From contig FMUA01000004.1 of the NCBI GenBank assembly GCA_900100595.1, positions 1-64,000 of the forward strand: a DNA stretch of 64,000 nt, written 5' to 3'. The position numbers and the translations under genes are program-made. This document shows, in pieces, positions 1-8,690 of the stretch. The stretch comes from Ruminococcaceae bacterium P7 (GTDB lineage Bacteria > Bacillota > Clostridia > Oscillospirales > Acutalibacteraceae). The notes under the pieces were generated by a model that did not search any database, was not told the origin of the DNA, and worked only from the letters and a program-made list of their open reading frames with translations. Numbering within the stretch: the first letter of the stretch is position 1; each line of letters begins with the position of its first letter.

Positions 1-246
1 AATTCCGACCGCATTTCTTTCGTAACTCATTTCCCAAACCCCTTCTCGGTTGATCTGTAACGGACTTAGCCTTCCTTTACCCATCGCCGATTCTATCTGT
101 TGGATGACGCGAACGTTCGGAACTCCGATGCTTCTACCTACAAAAAACGAACGCTGCGAACAGGAGGAGGGCTGAATGACTTTTAAACGGACGTAACAGT
201 CCTTGGAGTTGAAAGTCAGACCGTTCCTTCCTATTCTAACAGCTTA
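1..246 (-). other. Open minus-strand frame at window edge, unrecognised
   Basis: One minus-strand frame reads without a stop from about 246 to the window edge, roughly 80 codons. It has no ATG or GTG near its upstream end; the first ATG is at about 97. Its translation contains RLSPLQINREG and MSYERNAVG, which I do not recognise. It may be a fragment of a gene outside the window or chance. The 262 bases before the helicase gene hold nothing else I can name and look different in composition from the AT-rich operon that follows. Confidence 0.2.
163..196 (+). promoter_or_regulatory. Strong Shine-Dalgarno followed by a six-codon ORF
   Basis: A near-perfect ribosome site (aggaggaggg) is followed by ATG at 176 and only five further codons before TAA at 194. 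The following helicase ORF begins at 263 without a comparable ribosome site. This may be a leader peptide, or the remains of a gene start disrupted by an insertion upstream. The sequence shows the SD and mini-ORF; any function is inference. Confidence 0.25.
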
Positions 247-262
247 GGCAACGAGATGTCCC

Positions 263-2785
263 ATGCCTATGGCTGGCTACCATAAACCAAGGGGCAAATA
301 TATTGTAACAGTTATAAACGAATTAATTCATTCGTATTTTGCCGGAACAAAACAAATTGTATTTGTAAAGGATAAGAGCGAGCTTGAATTAATCGTATAT
401 CAACTTTCGCAGTTGTTTATTCAAAGGAATATTGCCATCGACAAGGGCGATTTAGTACTCAACTTGTCAAGCAATGAAGCGACCTTTTCTGCCGAAAACG
501 ATCGGTTTGCCATGTTTAACTTTGAAGTGTTCTGTTATGGGGGAAAAGTTGATGGGATTGTATCATTTAATGCATACAACGGTCAATTGAGTGCAGAGCA
601 GGAAACGACGGTTGAGCGGCTTGCAGCAGTAACAGCCTTTAATATAAATCAGTTTCAAGTTGAACATGCAGAAATAGGTCGTGATATTCAGGTAAGAGCC
701 GGAGCAGGAACGGGGAAAACATATTCTATGGTTTCCAGGATTGCCTATTTATGTAGCAGTGCATCAAACTCCGGAATAATGGATCCTTCTTCAGAAATTG
801 CAATGCTGACCTTTACGGCAGATGCTGCGTTAAATATGAAGTCAAGAATAAAAAGAATGTTTATGAATTATTTTATCTTGACAGGAAAAACACGCTACCT
901 TGATGCCGTTACTAATATAGAGAAAATGCGCATTTCTACCATCCATAGTTTTGCCGGAGAGATTATTTCTAATACTTCAACGGTGCTTGGCGTAGGCACA
1001 GAATTTAACACTGTTTCAGGAAAATATGAGAAGCAGAAAATATTTGATCGTTTGTTTGCTGAATTTCTGGAAAAAGAAAACTGTGATTCGCCTCTTTTCT
1101 TTAATCGTTTGCCTATGAGCATAGAGACATTCAGAAAAAATCTACTTGAGATAGCTGGCAAACTATATGAGAAAGGGTGCGATATAAAGACTGTCAGTAA
1201 AGATACATGGGGAATACCTCCGGAACAAATACCTTATATGAATCGGATTTTTGAAACAGTGGTTATTGAGACAGAAAAAGAATATTCACAATTCCTGGTG
1301 GATAACAATTCTGTTGCCTTGTCGGAATACATGCTGCATTTGAGTAAATGTATTGCTGATAAAGACTTCAATAATCATGTGTTTCGTTTCAAGTATATTT
1401 TTATCGACGAATTCCAAGATACTGATGATGCTCAAATATCTGCATTTGTTTCAATGCAGCGCAAATTAGGATTCAATTTCTTCATAGTAGGAGACTTAAA
1501 GCAGAGTATTTACCGCTTTCGTGGTGCGACAATGACTGCGTTCGAAAAGATGGGCTGTAACAGCGGCAAATGGCTTTCTTTTACGCTAAATATTAACTAT
1601 AGAAGTGATAAACGACTTCTTGAAAAATATGGGGAGTTATTTTTGCGTATGGGTCAAGAAGGACTGCTCACATATAGGGTTGATGCGGATGTTCTGACTG
1701 GTGTGAGAGCCGGTAGTATGGGTGATAATGACTTAATAACATATTATTCTTATAATACGGCAGACAGAACACAGAATGGTTCATATTACGATAAGCTTTT
1801 TGAAGTGGTTGAACAACAGCGGCAAAGAATTAATTCTGAAATGATCGGAGCAAAACTATCCCGACAGGAACGCACAATCGCAATTTTGACAAGAAAAAAT
1901 CAACAAATAAAGGACATTCTTAGAGTTGCAAAAGAAAAAGGTGTTGCGATAGAGAGTGATAATCATAGTGATTTATACAGACTTGCTTCCAGCACGGATT
2001 TATGCAGACTTACAGCTGCATTATGCAATCCATACAATCCCACATATTTATACGATTTGATCCATTCCCGTAATGTAAATATCGAGTTTGACGTTCGAGC
2101 TGTTATGGGAAAAACAAATAAAGAAAAAGCTGATGTGTTTATTGAGTGTTTGGATCAGTTCTATGGTATGACTTTAGGCAAGACGTGGCATGAACTGATA
2201 AAGGATACGCAGAGTGAACCGATTTTAAAAACGTTGAGATTGATTTACGAAGCGACTAAGCCATGGAAAGCGTTTTCGCCGGATGAATCCAGACAAAAGT
2301 ATTATCGAGCAAATTATGAACAATTATTTGAAGAGCTATCAAGAATGAATAAGAGAAACTTTTTAACGCTTGATTATATTAACGAGACACTTCATATCAA
2401 TATCCTTACCGGATCAGAAGCGCGTTCTCGTGAAATTAAAGATGATTCAGATGATGTTAGAGTTGTTTGCTTGACTGTTCATAAATCCAAAGGTTTAGAG
2501 TATGGCACAGTAATTTTGGCTCGAACAGATGATGAAATCGATCAGTTAAGTAGAGCGGGTATTGAAGTTACATATATTGATGGAAAAATAGGTTATTGTA
2601 TGACGCACAAAGGAGAAACATTTTCAAATCAGTATTACCCAAAAGAATCTGAAATTCAGGAGAATATGATGGAAGAATCAAGGATTCTCTATGTTGCTAT
2701 GACAAGAGCTATTAATAATTTTATTTGGTTCAACGATATTAATGCAAAGGGGTATTGCTGGGGCAGCATCCTGAAGGAGATGTAA
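263..2785 (+). CDS. UvrD/PcrA-type superfamily 1 DNA helicase
   Basis: An 840-residue SF1A helicase predicted to unwind DNA 3'-5' using ATP. Visible motifs: Q-motif-like FNINQ near 126, Walker A GAGTGKT at 147-153, Walker B/motif II DEFQDTD at about 382, motif V HKSKGLE near 740, and motif VI RILYVAMTRA near 806. The roughly 120 residues before the Q motif are an unusual N-terminal extension with no recognisable domain. There is no C-terminal nuclease domain, unlike full-length AddA (about 1200 aa). An in-frame stop at 245 rules out an earlier start, but ATG 263 has no good ribosome site. It ends 2 bases before the AddB-like gene, so the two probably form an AddAB-like pair. It heads the ten-gene operon ending at 18140. 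GajB of Gabija is an alternative kinship, but no GajA-type nuclease adjoins. Confidence 0.85.
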   Translation: MPMAGYHKPRGKYIVTVINELIHSYFAGTKQIVFVKDKSELELIVYQLSQLFIQRNIAIDKGDLVLNLSSNEATFSAENDRFAMFNFEVFCYGGKVDGIVSFNAYNGQLSAEQETTVERLAAVTAFNINQFQVEHAEIGRDIQVRAGAGTGKTYSMVSRIAYLCSSASNSGIMDPSSEIAMLTFTADAALNMKSRIKRMFMNYFILTGKTRYLDAVTNIEKMRISTIHSFAGEIISNTSTVLGVGTEFNTVSGKYEKQKIFDRLFAEFLEKENCDSPLFFNRLPMSIETFRKNLLEIAGKLYEKGCDIKTVSKDTWGIPPEQIPYMNRIFETVVIETEKEYSQFLVDNNSVALSEYMLHLSKCIADKDFNNHVFRFKYIFIDEFQDTDDAQISAFVSMQRKLGFNFFIVGDLKQSIYRFRGATMTAFEKMGCNSGKWLSFTLNINYRSDKRLLEKYGELFLRMGQEGLLTYRVDADVLTGVRAGSMGDNDLITYYSYNTADRTQNGSYYDKLFEVVEQQRQRINSEMIGAKLSRQERTIAILTRKNQQIKDILRVAKEKGVAIESDNHSDLYRLASSTDLCRLTAALCNPYNPTYLYDLIHSRNVNIEFDVRAVMGKTNKEKADVFIECLDQFYGMTLGKTWHELIKDTQSEPILKTLRLIYEATKPWKAFSPDESRQKYYRANYEQLFEELSRMNKRNFLTLDYINETLHINILTGSEARSREIKDDSDDVRVVCLTVHKSKGLEYGTVILARTDDEIDQLSRAGIEVTYIDGKIGYCMTHKGETFSNQYYPKESEIQENMMEESRILYVAMTRAINNFIWFNDINAKGYCWGSILKEM

Positions 2786-2787
2786 AA

Positions 2788-5370
2788 ATGGGAATTAAAA
2801 TATATACATATTCCAACCCATATGAACTTACCCAAGAAATGTATTGGGACGAAATAAAAGATTGCCCTCATTTTTGTGTTTCTCAGACGATGGTCAATGG
2901 ATTCACGGATCTATATAAACATTGGAAAAACAACGGTTGCTTGACCACAATGCGAATTTTACTGAACTCACTATATGCGGATTGGGAGGATAAAAATACG
3001 CGTGTCAGGCAAATCATGGAAGTTGATCATGCTATTCACAGCTTAGCTTTAGATGAAGATAACATTCGCCGTTCGCTTGAGTATAATACGAAAGATCTAG
3101 CAAATTGTATACGGATGTTCAGAGAGCTGGGACTGGAAGCGGACAGCTTTGACGAATCAAAGATTAACGCTGTCCAAAGGTACTTGGTTCGTATATATAA
3201 AGCTATCTCTCGACAGAATCGCTCTTCTTTTACGTTTCATCGTATTCAAAACGAACAGGATTTAAATGCTGGTATCATTGAGGCTCTTCGAAAGAAACAT
3301 AAGGATTATCCGTATTCTGGAATCAAAATGGATTCAGTTGTAATCCACGGTATCCATCAGTTTTCCCCTGCAATGCTTTGTGCAATAGAAGACATTGCGA
3401 AGTATAAAACGGTCATTTTGCTGTTCAATTATCAAGAACAGTATAAGATAATTTACAAAACATGGGAAAAAATATATTCTCTTTTTGGTGTTCCGATTAC
3501 GTTCAGTCGTAATCGTGAATTTAAACCGGTGTCATTATTTGTTGATAGTTATCCGTCTAATGTTCTTGCGGATAATATGGGAAAATTATCTAACGGAGAC
3601 TATTCTTTTCAAAAAGGAATCCTACATCAGCTTAATGTAATTGAATTTGAAAACTTAACAGAGTTCTCAGGTTATTGTGCGAGACTATTTGAAAAAGCAA
3701 AGACTGTTCGTGACAGAAGCGGAAAGCCATATCCGATACTCAACTACATGGAAGAGCAAATGTATTCTGCGTCCGGAAGAGTGAACGATATATTACGCGC
3801 ATACTTTCCCGAACAATTTGGAGAGAGGCATTTTCTGGACTATCCCATCGGGCATTTCTTTGTGTCGGTTATGGAAATGTGGGATAATGAGAATCAATGC
3901 GTAAAGGTTGACAACTTTTCGCTTATCAAAGAATGCCTTAGTTCGGGAATAATCAGCGAACAGAGAAGTGGGCAATTACTAAATACATTTAACACCGTAG
4001 AGTCGTATATAGAGAAGGAAACCTCGCTTGACGGAATAATTAAGCGTCTTAGACGGTTAAGAAAATATGTAGATTCAAACGATAAGTGGTTAAGAAGAAT
4101 CGGTTATTTAAATTGCAGCAAACAAGAATTAGATGAGCTTAGATTGTCATTAGAAGACCTGCAAACAATAATCAAAAGCTTTTTTGAGGATTTTTCCAGC
4201 GGCGGTGATAATTTTAATCGTTTTTACAGAAAAATCCACGATTTCATTGTGAAAAAAACAAAGAATATGGAATCTCTTGATCAGGAAATAAAAGAAGTTC
4301 TGATCAAGTTGCTTGCGCGAATGAATAACATTGATTTGCCGGAAACAGGCACATTTACGTGTTTGAAGCAAACCTTATCTTATTATCTTAGTCAAGATGA
4401 TTATTTGGTTCGGGGTGCAAATTGGATAGTCAGGGGATTTGAACAGATAGACGGTGATATTTTACGCAGTAGTCATCAAGATCCAGCAAAAACATGCTAT
4501 CATTTTTGCTGTCTTAGTGATAAAGATATCTGTGCAGTAAACGATGAACGACTTCCCTGGCCTTTAGATGTTTCGTTTTTTGAGTACTCATATGAGCCAT
4601 TAAGCAGCAATTATCAAATATTTCTTAAATCAAAGCGGGAATTCAGAAACTTCAAAAGATATGCGTTTCTATACGGTCTTGAGTTCAATAGAGTAGGATG
4701 TAAACTAAGCTATGTTAAGTCGGAAAATCAGAGAGACAATGAGCTGTATCATTTAATAAAGATGCTTGGGATAAAAGTTGAGAAATATCACAATGATAAT
4801 CAAAATACTTATGTTCAACATTTGCGTTTCAGCAAACAGGAAGTTGCTGGCGTTCCTGACTTTACCGATATAGACCAATTAAAATATGCGGTATGTCCTC
4901 ATAGATTTGTTTTGGAATCATTGGTTCAGGAGAAAACGATCTTTAGAGAAAGATTTTTGATTATCCTTTATATGAGGGTTTTATTGCAAAATAAAATTGA
5001 AACAAGCTATGCAGGCAAGAACCTGAATGAAATTGAATTACAAAAGATTATTCAAGCTGAATATCGAAACCTTGATGATAAGTTTCATATTTCAAATGAG
5101 TATGAGAAAACGCAAATTATTTCAAGTGTTTATGCTCATTTGTCGAGCAAGGGTTCCGTATCGCAGTATCGCCGAGATAAAAACAAACAACGGAATCGTG
5201 TTAAAGAAGATTTTTTATTTACTGACTTAAGAGACTTCGATTCAAACGATTATTTATCAATTAACTTAAATCTTATAGTAGAATCCGGGAAGCGGTATCC
5301 GGACAATCCGGGTTCTGCGTGTAAATACTGTTCGAGCAAAGATATTTGTTTGAAGGGATTCAGTAGTTAA
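2788..5370 (+). CDS. AddB-like protein with C-terminal Fe-S cysteines
   Basis: An 860-residue partner of the UvrD-type helicase. Start chosen at ATG 2788 because ctgaaggaga lies 8-15 bases upstream; longer starts would overlap the previous gene. The C-terminal region has one cysteine near residue 702 (YAVCPHRFV) and three at the very end (ACKYCSSKDICLKG, about 843-856). This one-plus-three spacing is the [4Fe-4S] arrangement known from AddB and Cas4 nucleases. I do not see a convincing D...ExK catalytic set between them, so nuclease activity is uncertain and the domain may be structural. The N-terminal portion has no intact Walker A, consistent with an inactivated helicase half as in AddB. 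Role: probable DNA-end processing with the upstream helicase (inference). Confidence 0.6.
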   Translation: MGIKIYTYSNPYELTQEMYWDEIKDCPHFCVSQTMVNGFTDLYKHWKNNGCLTTMRILLNSLYADWEDKNTRVRQIMEVDHAIHSLALDEDNIRRSLEYNTKDLANCIRMFRELGLEADSFDESKINAVQRYLVRIYKAISRQNRSSFTFHRIQNEQDLNAGIIEALRKKHKDYPYSGIKMDSVVIHGIHQFSPAMLCAIEDIAKYKTVILLFNYQEQYKIIYKTWEKIYSLFGVPITFSRNREFKPVSLFVDSYPSNVLADNMGKLSNGDYSFQKGILHQLNVIEFENLTEFSGYCARLFEKAKTVRDRSGKPYPILNYMEEQMYSASGRVNDILRAYFPEQFGERHFLDYPIGHFFVSVMEMWDNENQCVKVDNFSLIKECLSSGIISEQRSGQLLNTFNTVESYIEKETSLDGIIKRLRRLRKYVDSNDKWLRRIGYLNCSKQELDELRLSLEDLQTIIKSFFEDFSSGGDNFNRFYRKIHDFIVKKTKNMESLDQEIKEVLIKLLARMNNIDLPETGTFTCLKQTLSYYLSQDDYLVRGANWIVRGFEQIDGDILRSSHQDPAKTCYHFCCLSDKDICAVNDERLPWPLDVSFFEYSYEPLSSNYQIFLKSKREFRNFKRYAFLYGLEFNRVGCKLSYVKSENQRDNELYHLIKMLGIKVEKYHNDNQNTYVQHLRFSKQEVAGVPDFTDIDQLKYAVCPHRFVLESLVQEKTIFRERFLIILYMRVLLQNKIETSYAGKNLNEIELQKIIQAEYRNLDDKFHISNEYEKTQIISSVYAHLSSKGSVSQYRRDKNKQRNRVKEDFLFTDLRDFDSNDYLSINLNLIVESGKRYPDNPGSACKYCSSKDICLKGFSS

Positions 5371-5399
5371 TTGCGTGTTTTCGGTTGAGGGATCAGAAA

Positions 5400-8300
5400 A
5401 TGTTACTGGAAAAAATGTATGTGCGTTGTGCTATTGATGTTGATTATCCAAATGAGCCAAGAGATTATATTCTTGGCAGGATTAAAGTAATAAATAGTTT
5501 TTCGGAAACTGCATTAGTTGAGTTTTTTGATTTATTAGGACTAAATAATTACTATAACATTCCTGCTCAAATTGAGCTTCCTGTATCAAGAATTCAACAC
5601 TGCAAAATCAGTAAAGATACAGTAGTCAATGCCAACGGAAAGCAGTATATTGTTACTGAGAGCGTGGCGGATAAAAGTAAAGGCTATTGTTGGTACTATT
5701 TGCTCTCAAATGATAATGCCATCACATATGTATGTGAGAGTGACATCGTTGCAAGTTTTAATGCAGGGGCCGTGTCGCCTTTGACGCAGCTAAAACAATA
5801 TGAATTTCAAAATCCCATTTGGTATTTTGGCAGGAGATCAGTTGTAAAAACAACCAGAGCTATAGAAAATGCATTTTATGGATTTAATATTTTGGCGGGT
5901 TGTAAAATATATCTCAAGCCTTATCAGTTAAAAACTGTTCAGCGCTGTCTTTCAGAGAAAACATGCCGTTATATGATAGCTGATGAAGTTGGTCTTGGAA
6001 AAACGATAGAGGCAGCTTCTGTTTTGAAAGTGTTCTTGTCTGATAAGCATAATAAAAAAGTTCTTGTTTATGTTCCCGACGCGTTAGTAGAACAATGGAA
6101 AACAGAGCTGGCTTTTAAGTTTGGATTATTTAGTGGAAACGATAAGTATGGAAATAATATTGAAATAATGCCATACAGTACATCTTTATCCAAAAGTGCA
6201 GTTTATGATTTTGTTGTTGTGGACGAGGTTCATTCTTTGCTTAACAATCGGGTAAAATATGATGAAGTGTTGGCGGTTAGTAAAGCTTCGGAAAATGTTA
6301 TTATGCTTAGTGCAACTCCTGTTCAAAGCAGAGAAGAGGAATATCACAGACTTCTTTCGCTCATTCAGCCAGATAAGTACGAGCAAATGACAAGAGAACA
6401 TTTTTATTCACTGCTGCAACTTCAAAGTCGTATTGTTCGTAAGGTTCATGCGCTGGTTGAGAGTTTGTCTGATTATAAAGAGACTATTGAGGATTCTGGG
6501 TATGAGCATACGGACGATACAGAGGAGTCGTTTGATGAACTTTTGGAGGTCATTGAGGAAATTGCTGATAAAACAAACGACAAAATAATTGAGAAAGAGA
6601 TAGAGCAGTTGTCACATGAATCACCCGATTTCTCAATTCATCAAATAGACAAGCTTGTTGCGTACATTTGTGAGGCTTATCAGTTTGAAAAGTGTGTTGT
6701 ACGAAACCGAAGAAAAAGCGATGACATAAATATTAGGGAAATGAAAACCATTCCCTATGATATGGATTGTGATTTCAACCATGCAGAGCATATAATATAT
6801 GGTATGCTTTCGGATTGGTTAGCATCCGTATGCATAAACGATTCAGAATATAAAGCATGTCTATTACCGTTAATAAATGCTTTTTTCAGTTCATCTGCTG
6901 CCTTTATTGAAAAGGTAAAATCCTCCAATATTCAGATTCCATACGAGATAGTTGAGTGGGCAAATAAGTGGGCGAAAGAAGAGAAGACTACGGCTGCCCA
7001 GATTATGCGTATTATGGAGAATCCGTTTGATTCATATTCAAGGCTGGTTGCAGTTTGTGACTATATCGAACAGGAGGCATATGATAAGAAAGTTGTAGTA
7101 TTTACTCATTTTATTAATACCCATAAACTGTATCGAGAAGCTTTTATCAATCTGTTTGGCGATAATACTTGTGCTTTTTTCTGCAAAGATATGAGTACAG
7201 ATGAATTGGAATTGAATTCCTATCGCTTTCAGAACAACCCTTGTTGTCGTATTATGCTTCTTGATGAAACAGGGGGAGAGGGAAGAAATTTTCAAAGTGC
7301 AGATGAGCTTATTTGTATTGATATTCCTTGGAACGCCAATACATTAGAGCAACGTATTGGTAGACTGGATAGAGTTGGGCGAGATAAGAGCAAAAACGTA
7401 GTTACGGTGGTTGCCCATTCCTGCAATACGGTTGAACAAGATTTATTGGATGTCTGGGATAAAGGATTACAATTATTTACAAAGGCACAAAGCGGTTTGG
7501 AAATTGTCATGAATGACATTGATAGTCAGATACAGACTGCAATCATGGGTGATTTTAAGTATGGATTAAAAAATATTATTAACGATATTGTGTCTGAAAT
7601 AGAAGCCATAAAGAAAAAAGTAAAGGAGGAACGTCATTTTGATATTGCTGCTTATCAATTTCAGAATACAAACAGATTGATCGAGCGAAATATCGAAAAA
7701 TATAATGAGTCCGAAACGGATTTATTTCGCAGATCAATGATGTCATGGGCGTCTTTGGCAGGGTTTAACGGGAAGATGATTTCGGAAGAGGTTATACGTT
7801 TTTCCACCAGTTCTTTTTCAATACGTTCAGCGTATAACACCATGCTTATTCCGCCTGATATGGAATTAATGGTAGGCGATAGATTAAATCAGATGCAAAA
7901 CCGTGTTCGAATCTTGAACGGTGACAAAGAAATAAAGAAAAACCCTAATGTGGTTTTAGGTACATTTAATCGTGATGTTGCCTTGAAAAACGATTACTTA
8001 CATTTTTTTGCTCCTGGAGATGTTTTGTATGACAGTATTGTCCAAAATGCGGTGTCTGCATATAAAGGCAGATGTTGCGCTTTTGCAATTGAGTCGTCAT
8101 TTGATTGGGAAGGATTTGTATTTAGTTGGATTGTTTTACCTGATGAATTAAAGCTCTTGCAGAATAATATTCCATTGGTATCGATTAATTCTTATAGAGG
8201 TTTTATTTCTTCGGATATTATCAATATACCTGTTTCGTTAAATCAGGATGATTCAGAAAATGAAGATGAGATTAAAAGCGAAATCTCAAAGTTTGAAAGA

Positions 8301-8690
8301 ATGGCACGTGATGAACTGAGAGACTGTATAGCGCATTATGGTCGTAGATCTTTGTCTAATGATCTTTTAGGAATAAAACAGAAATATATGATTTCCAATT
8401 TGGTTTGGTTTAGGGAACAATATCCTTTTACAATCTGGCAAGATAAAGTTAATGGATGTTATTATGTCGCAAAACAAATTGTAAAAAAGGAGATTAAGAA
8501 AAAGGTTCGATACAAAGCGTTGGAAGATGTCTTAAATCAGAGTATAAGTTCCGTAAAAGCATCGGAATATTATGGTTATTCCATCGATATTGAAAAAGAA
8601 CAGAATAAAAATCAGGTTGTTCTTTCGGCGTTTTCAAATCCACGGGTTCGGTTGGATTCTGTGTGTTATGTTAGGATGATTAAAAGATGA
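5400..8690 (+). CDS. SNF2/HepA-type helicase, DpdE-like
   Basis: A 1096-residue SF2 Snf2-family ATPase. Start ATG 5400 preferred over TTG 5385 because gaggga precedes it. Motif I DEVGLGKT near 195, motif II VVDEVHS near 273, motif III SATPVQS near 304, and C-terminal lobe motif VI QRIGRLDRVGR near 652. The N-terminal 170 residues are unrecognised, and a 430-residue tail follows the helicase core. The length and the immediately following RecQ-type gene match DpdE in the Dpd DNA-modification island. Its stop overlaps the next start (ATGA), indicating translational coupling. Expected action: ATP-driven translocation on duplex DNA. Assignment as helicase is firm; the Dpd kinship is from gene order and size. 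Confidence 0.8.
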   Translation: MLLEKMYVRCAIDVDYPNEPRDYILGRIKVINSFSETALVEFFDLLGLNNYYNIPAQIELPVSRIQHCKISKDTVVNANGKQYIVTESVADKSKGYCWYYLLSNDNAITYVCESDIVASFNAGAVSPLTQLKQYEFQNPIWYFGRRSVVKTTRAIENAFYGFNILAGCKIYLKPYQLKTVQRCLSEKTCRYMIADEVGLGKTIEAASVLKVFLSDKHNKKVLVYVPDALVEQWKTELAFKFGLFSGNDKYGNNIEIMPYSTSLSKSAVYDFVVVDEVHSLLNNRVKYDEVLAVSKASENVIMLSATPVQSREEEYHRLLSLIQPDKYEQMTREHFYSLLQLQSRIVRKVHALVESLSDYKETIEDSGYEHTDDTEESFDELLEVIEEIADKTNDKIIEKEIEQLSHESPDFSIHQIDKLVAYICEAYQFEKCVVRNRRKSDDINIREMKTIPYDMDCDFNHAEHIIYGMLSDWLASVCINDSEYKACLLPLINAFFSSSAAFIEKVKSSNIQIPYEIVEWANKWAKEEKTTAAQIMRIMENPFDSYSRLVAVCDYIEQEAYDKKVVVFTHFINTHKLYREAFINLFGDNTCAFFCKDMSTDELELNSYRFQNNPCCRIMLLDETGGEGRNFQSADELICIDIPWNANTLEQRIGRLDRVGRDKSKNVVTVVAHSCNTVEQDLLDVWDKGLQLFTKAQSGLEIVMNDIDSQIQTAIMGDFKYGLKNIINDIVSEIEAIKKKVKEERHFDIAAYQFQNTNRLIERNIEKYNESETDLFRRSMMSWASLAGFNGKMISEEVIRFSTSSFSIRSAYNTMLIPPDMELMVGDRLNQMQNRVRILNGDKEIKKNPNVVLGTFNRDVALKNDYLHFFAPGDVLYDSIVQNAVSAYKGRCCAFAIESSFDWEGFVFSWIVLPDELKLLQNNIPLVSINSYRGFISSDIINIPVSLNQDDSENEDEIKSEISKFERMARDELRDCIAHYGRRSLSNDLLGIKQKYMISNLVWFREQYPFTIWQDKVNGCYYVAKQIVKKEIKKKVRYKALEDVLNQSISSVKASEYYGYSIDIEKEQNKNQVVLSAFSNPRVRLDSVCYVRMIKR

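Noticed and set aside
263..2785. GajB of a Gabija system
   Set aside because: The next gene is AddB-like, not an OLD-family GajA nuclease, and the operon continues with other helicases.
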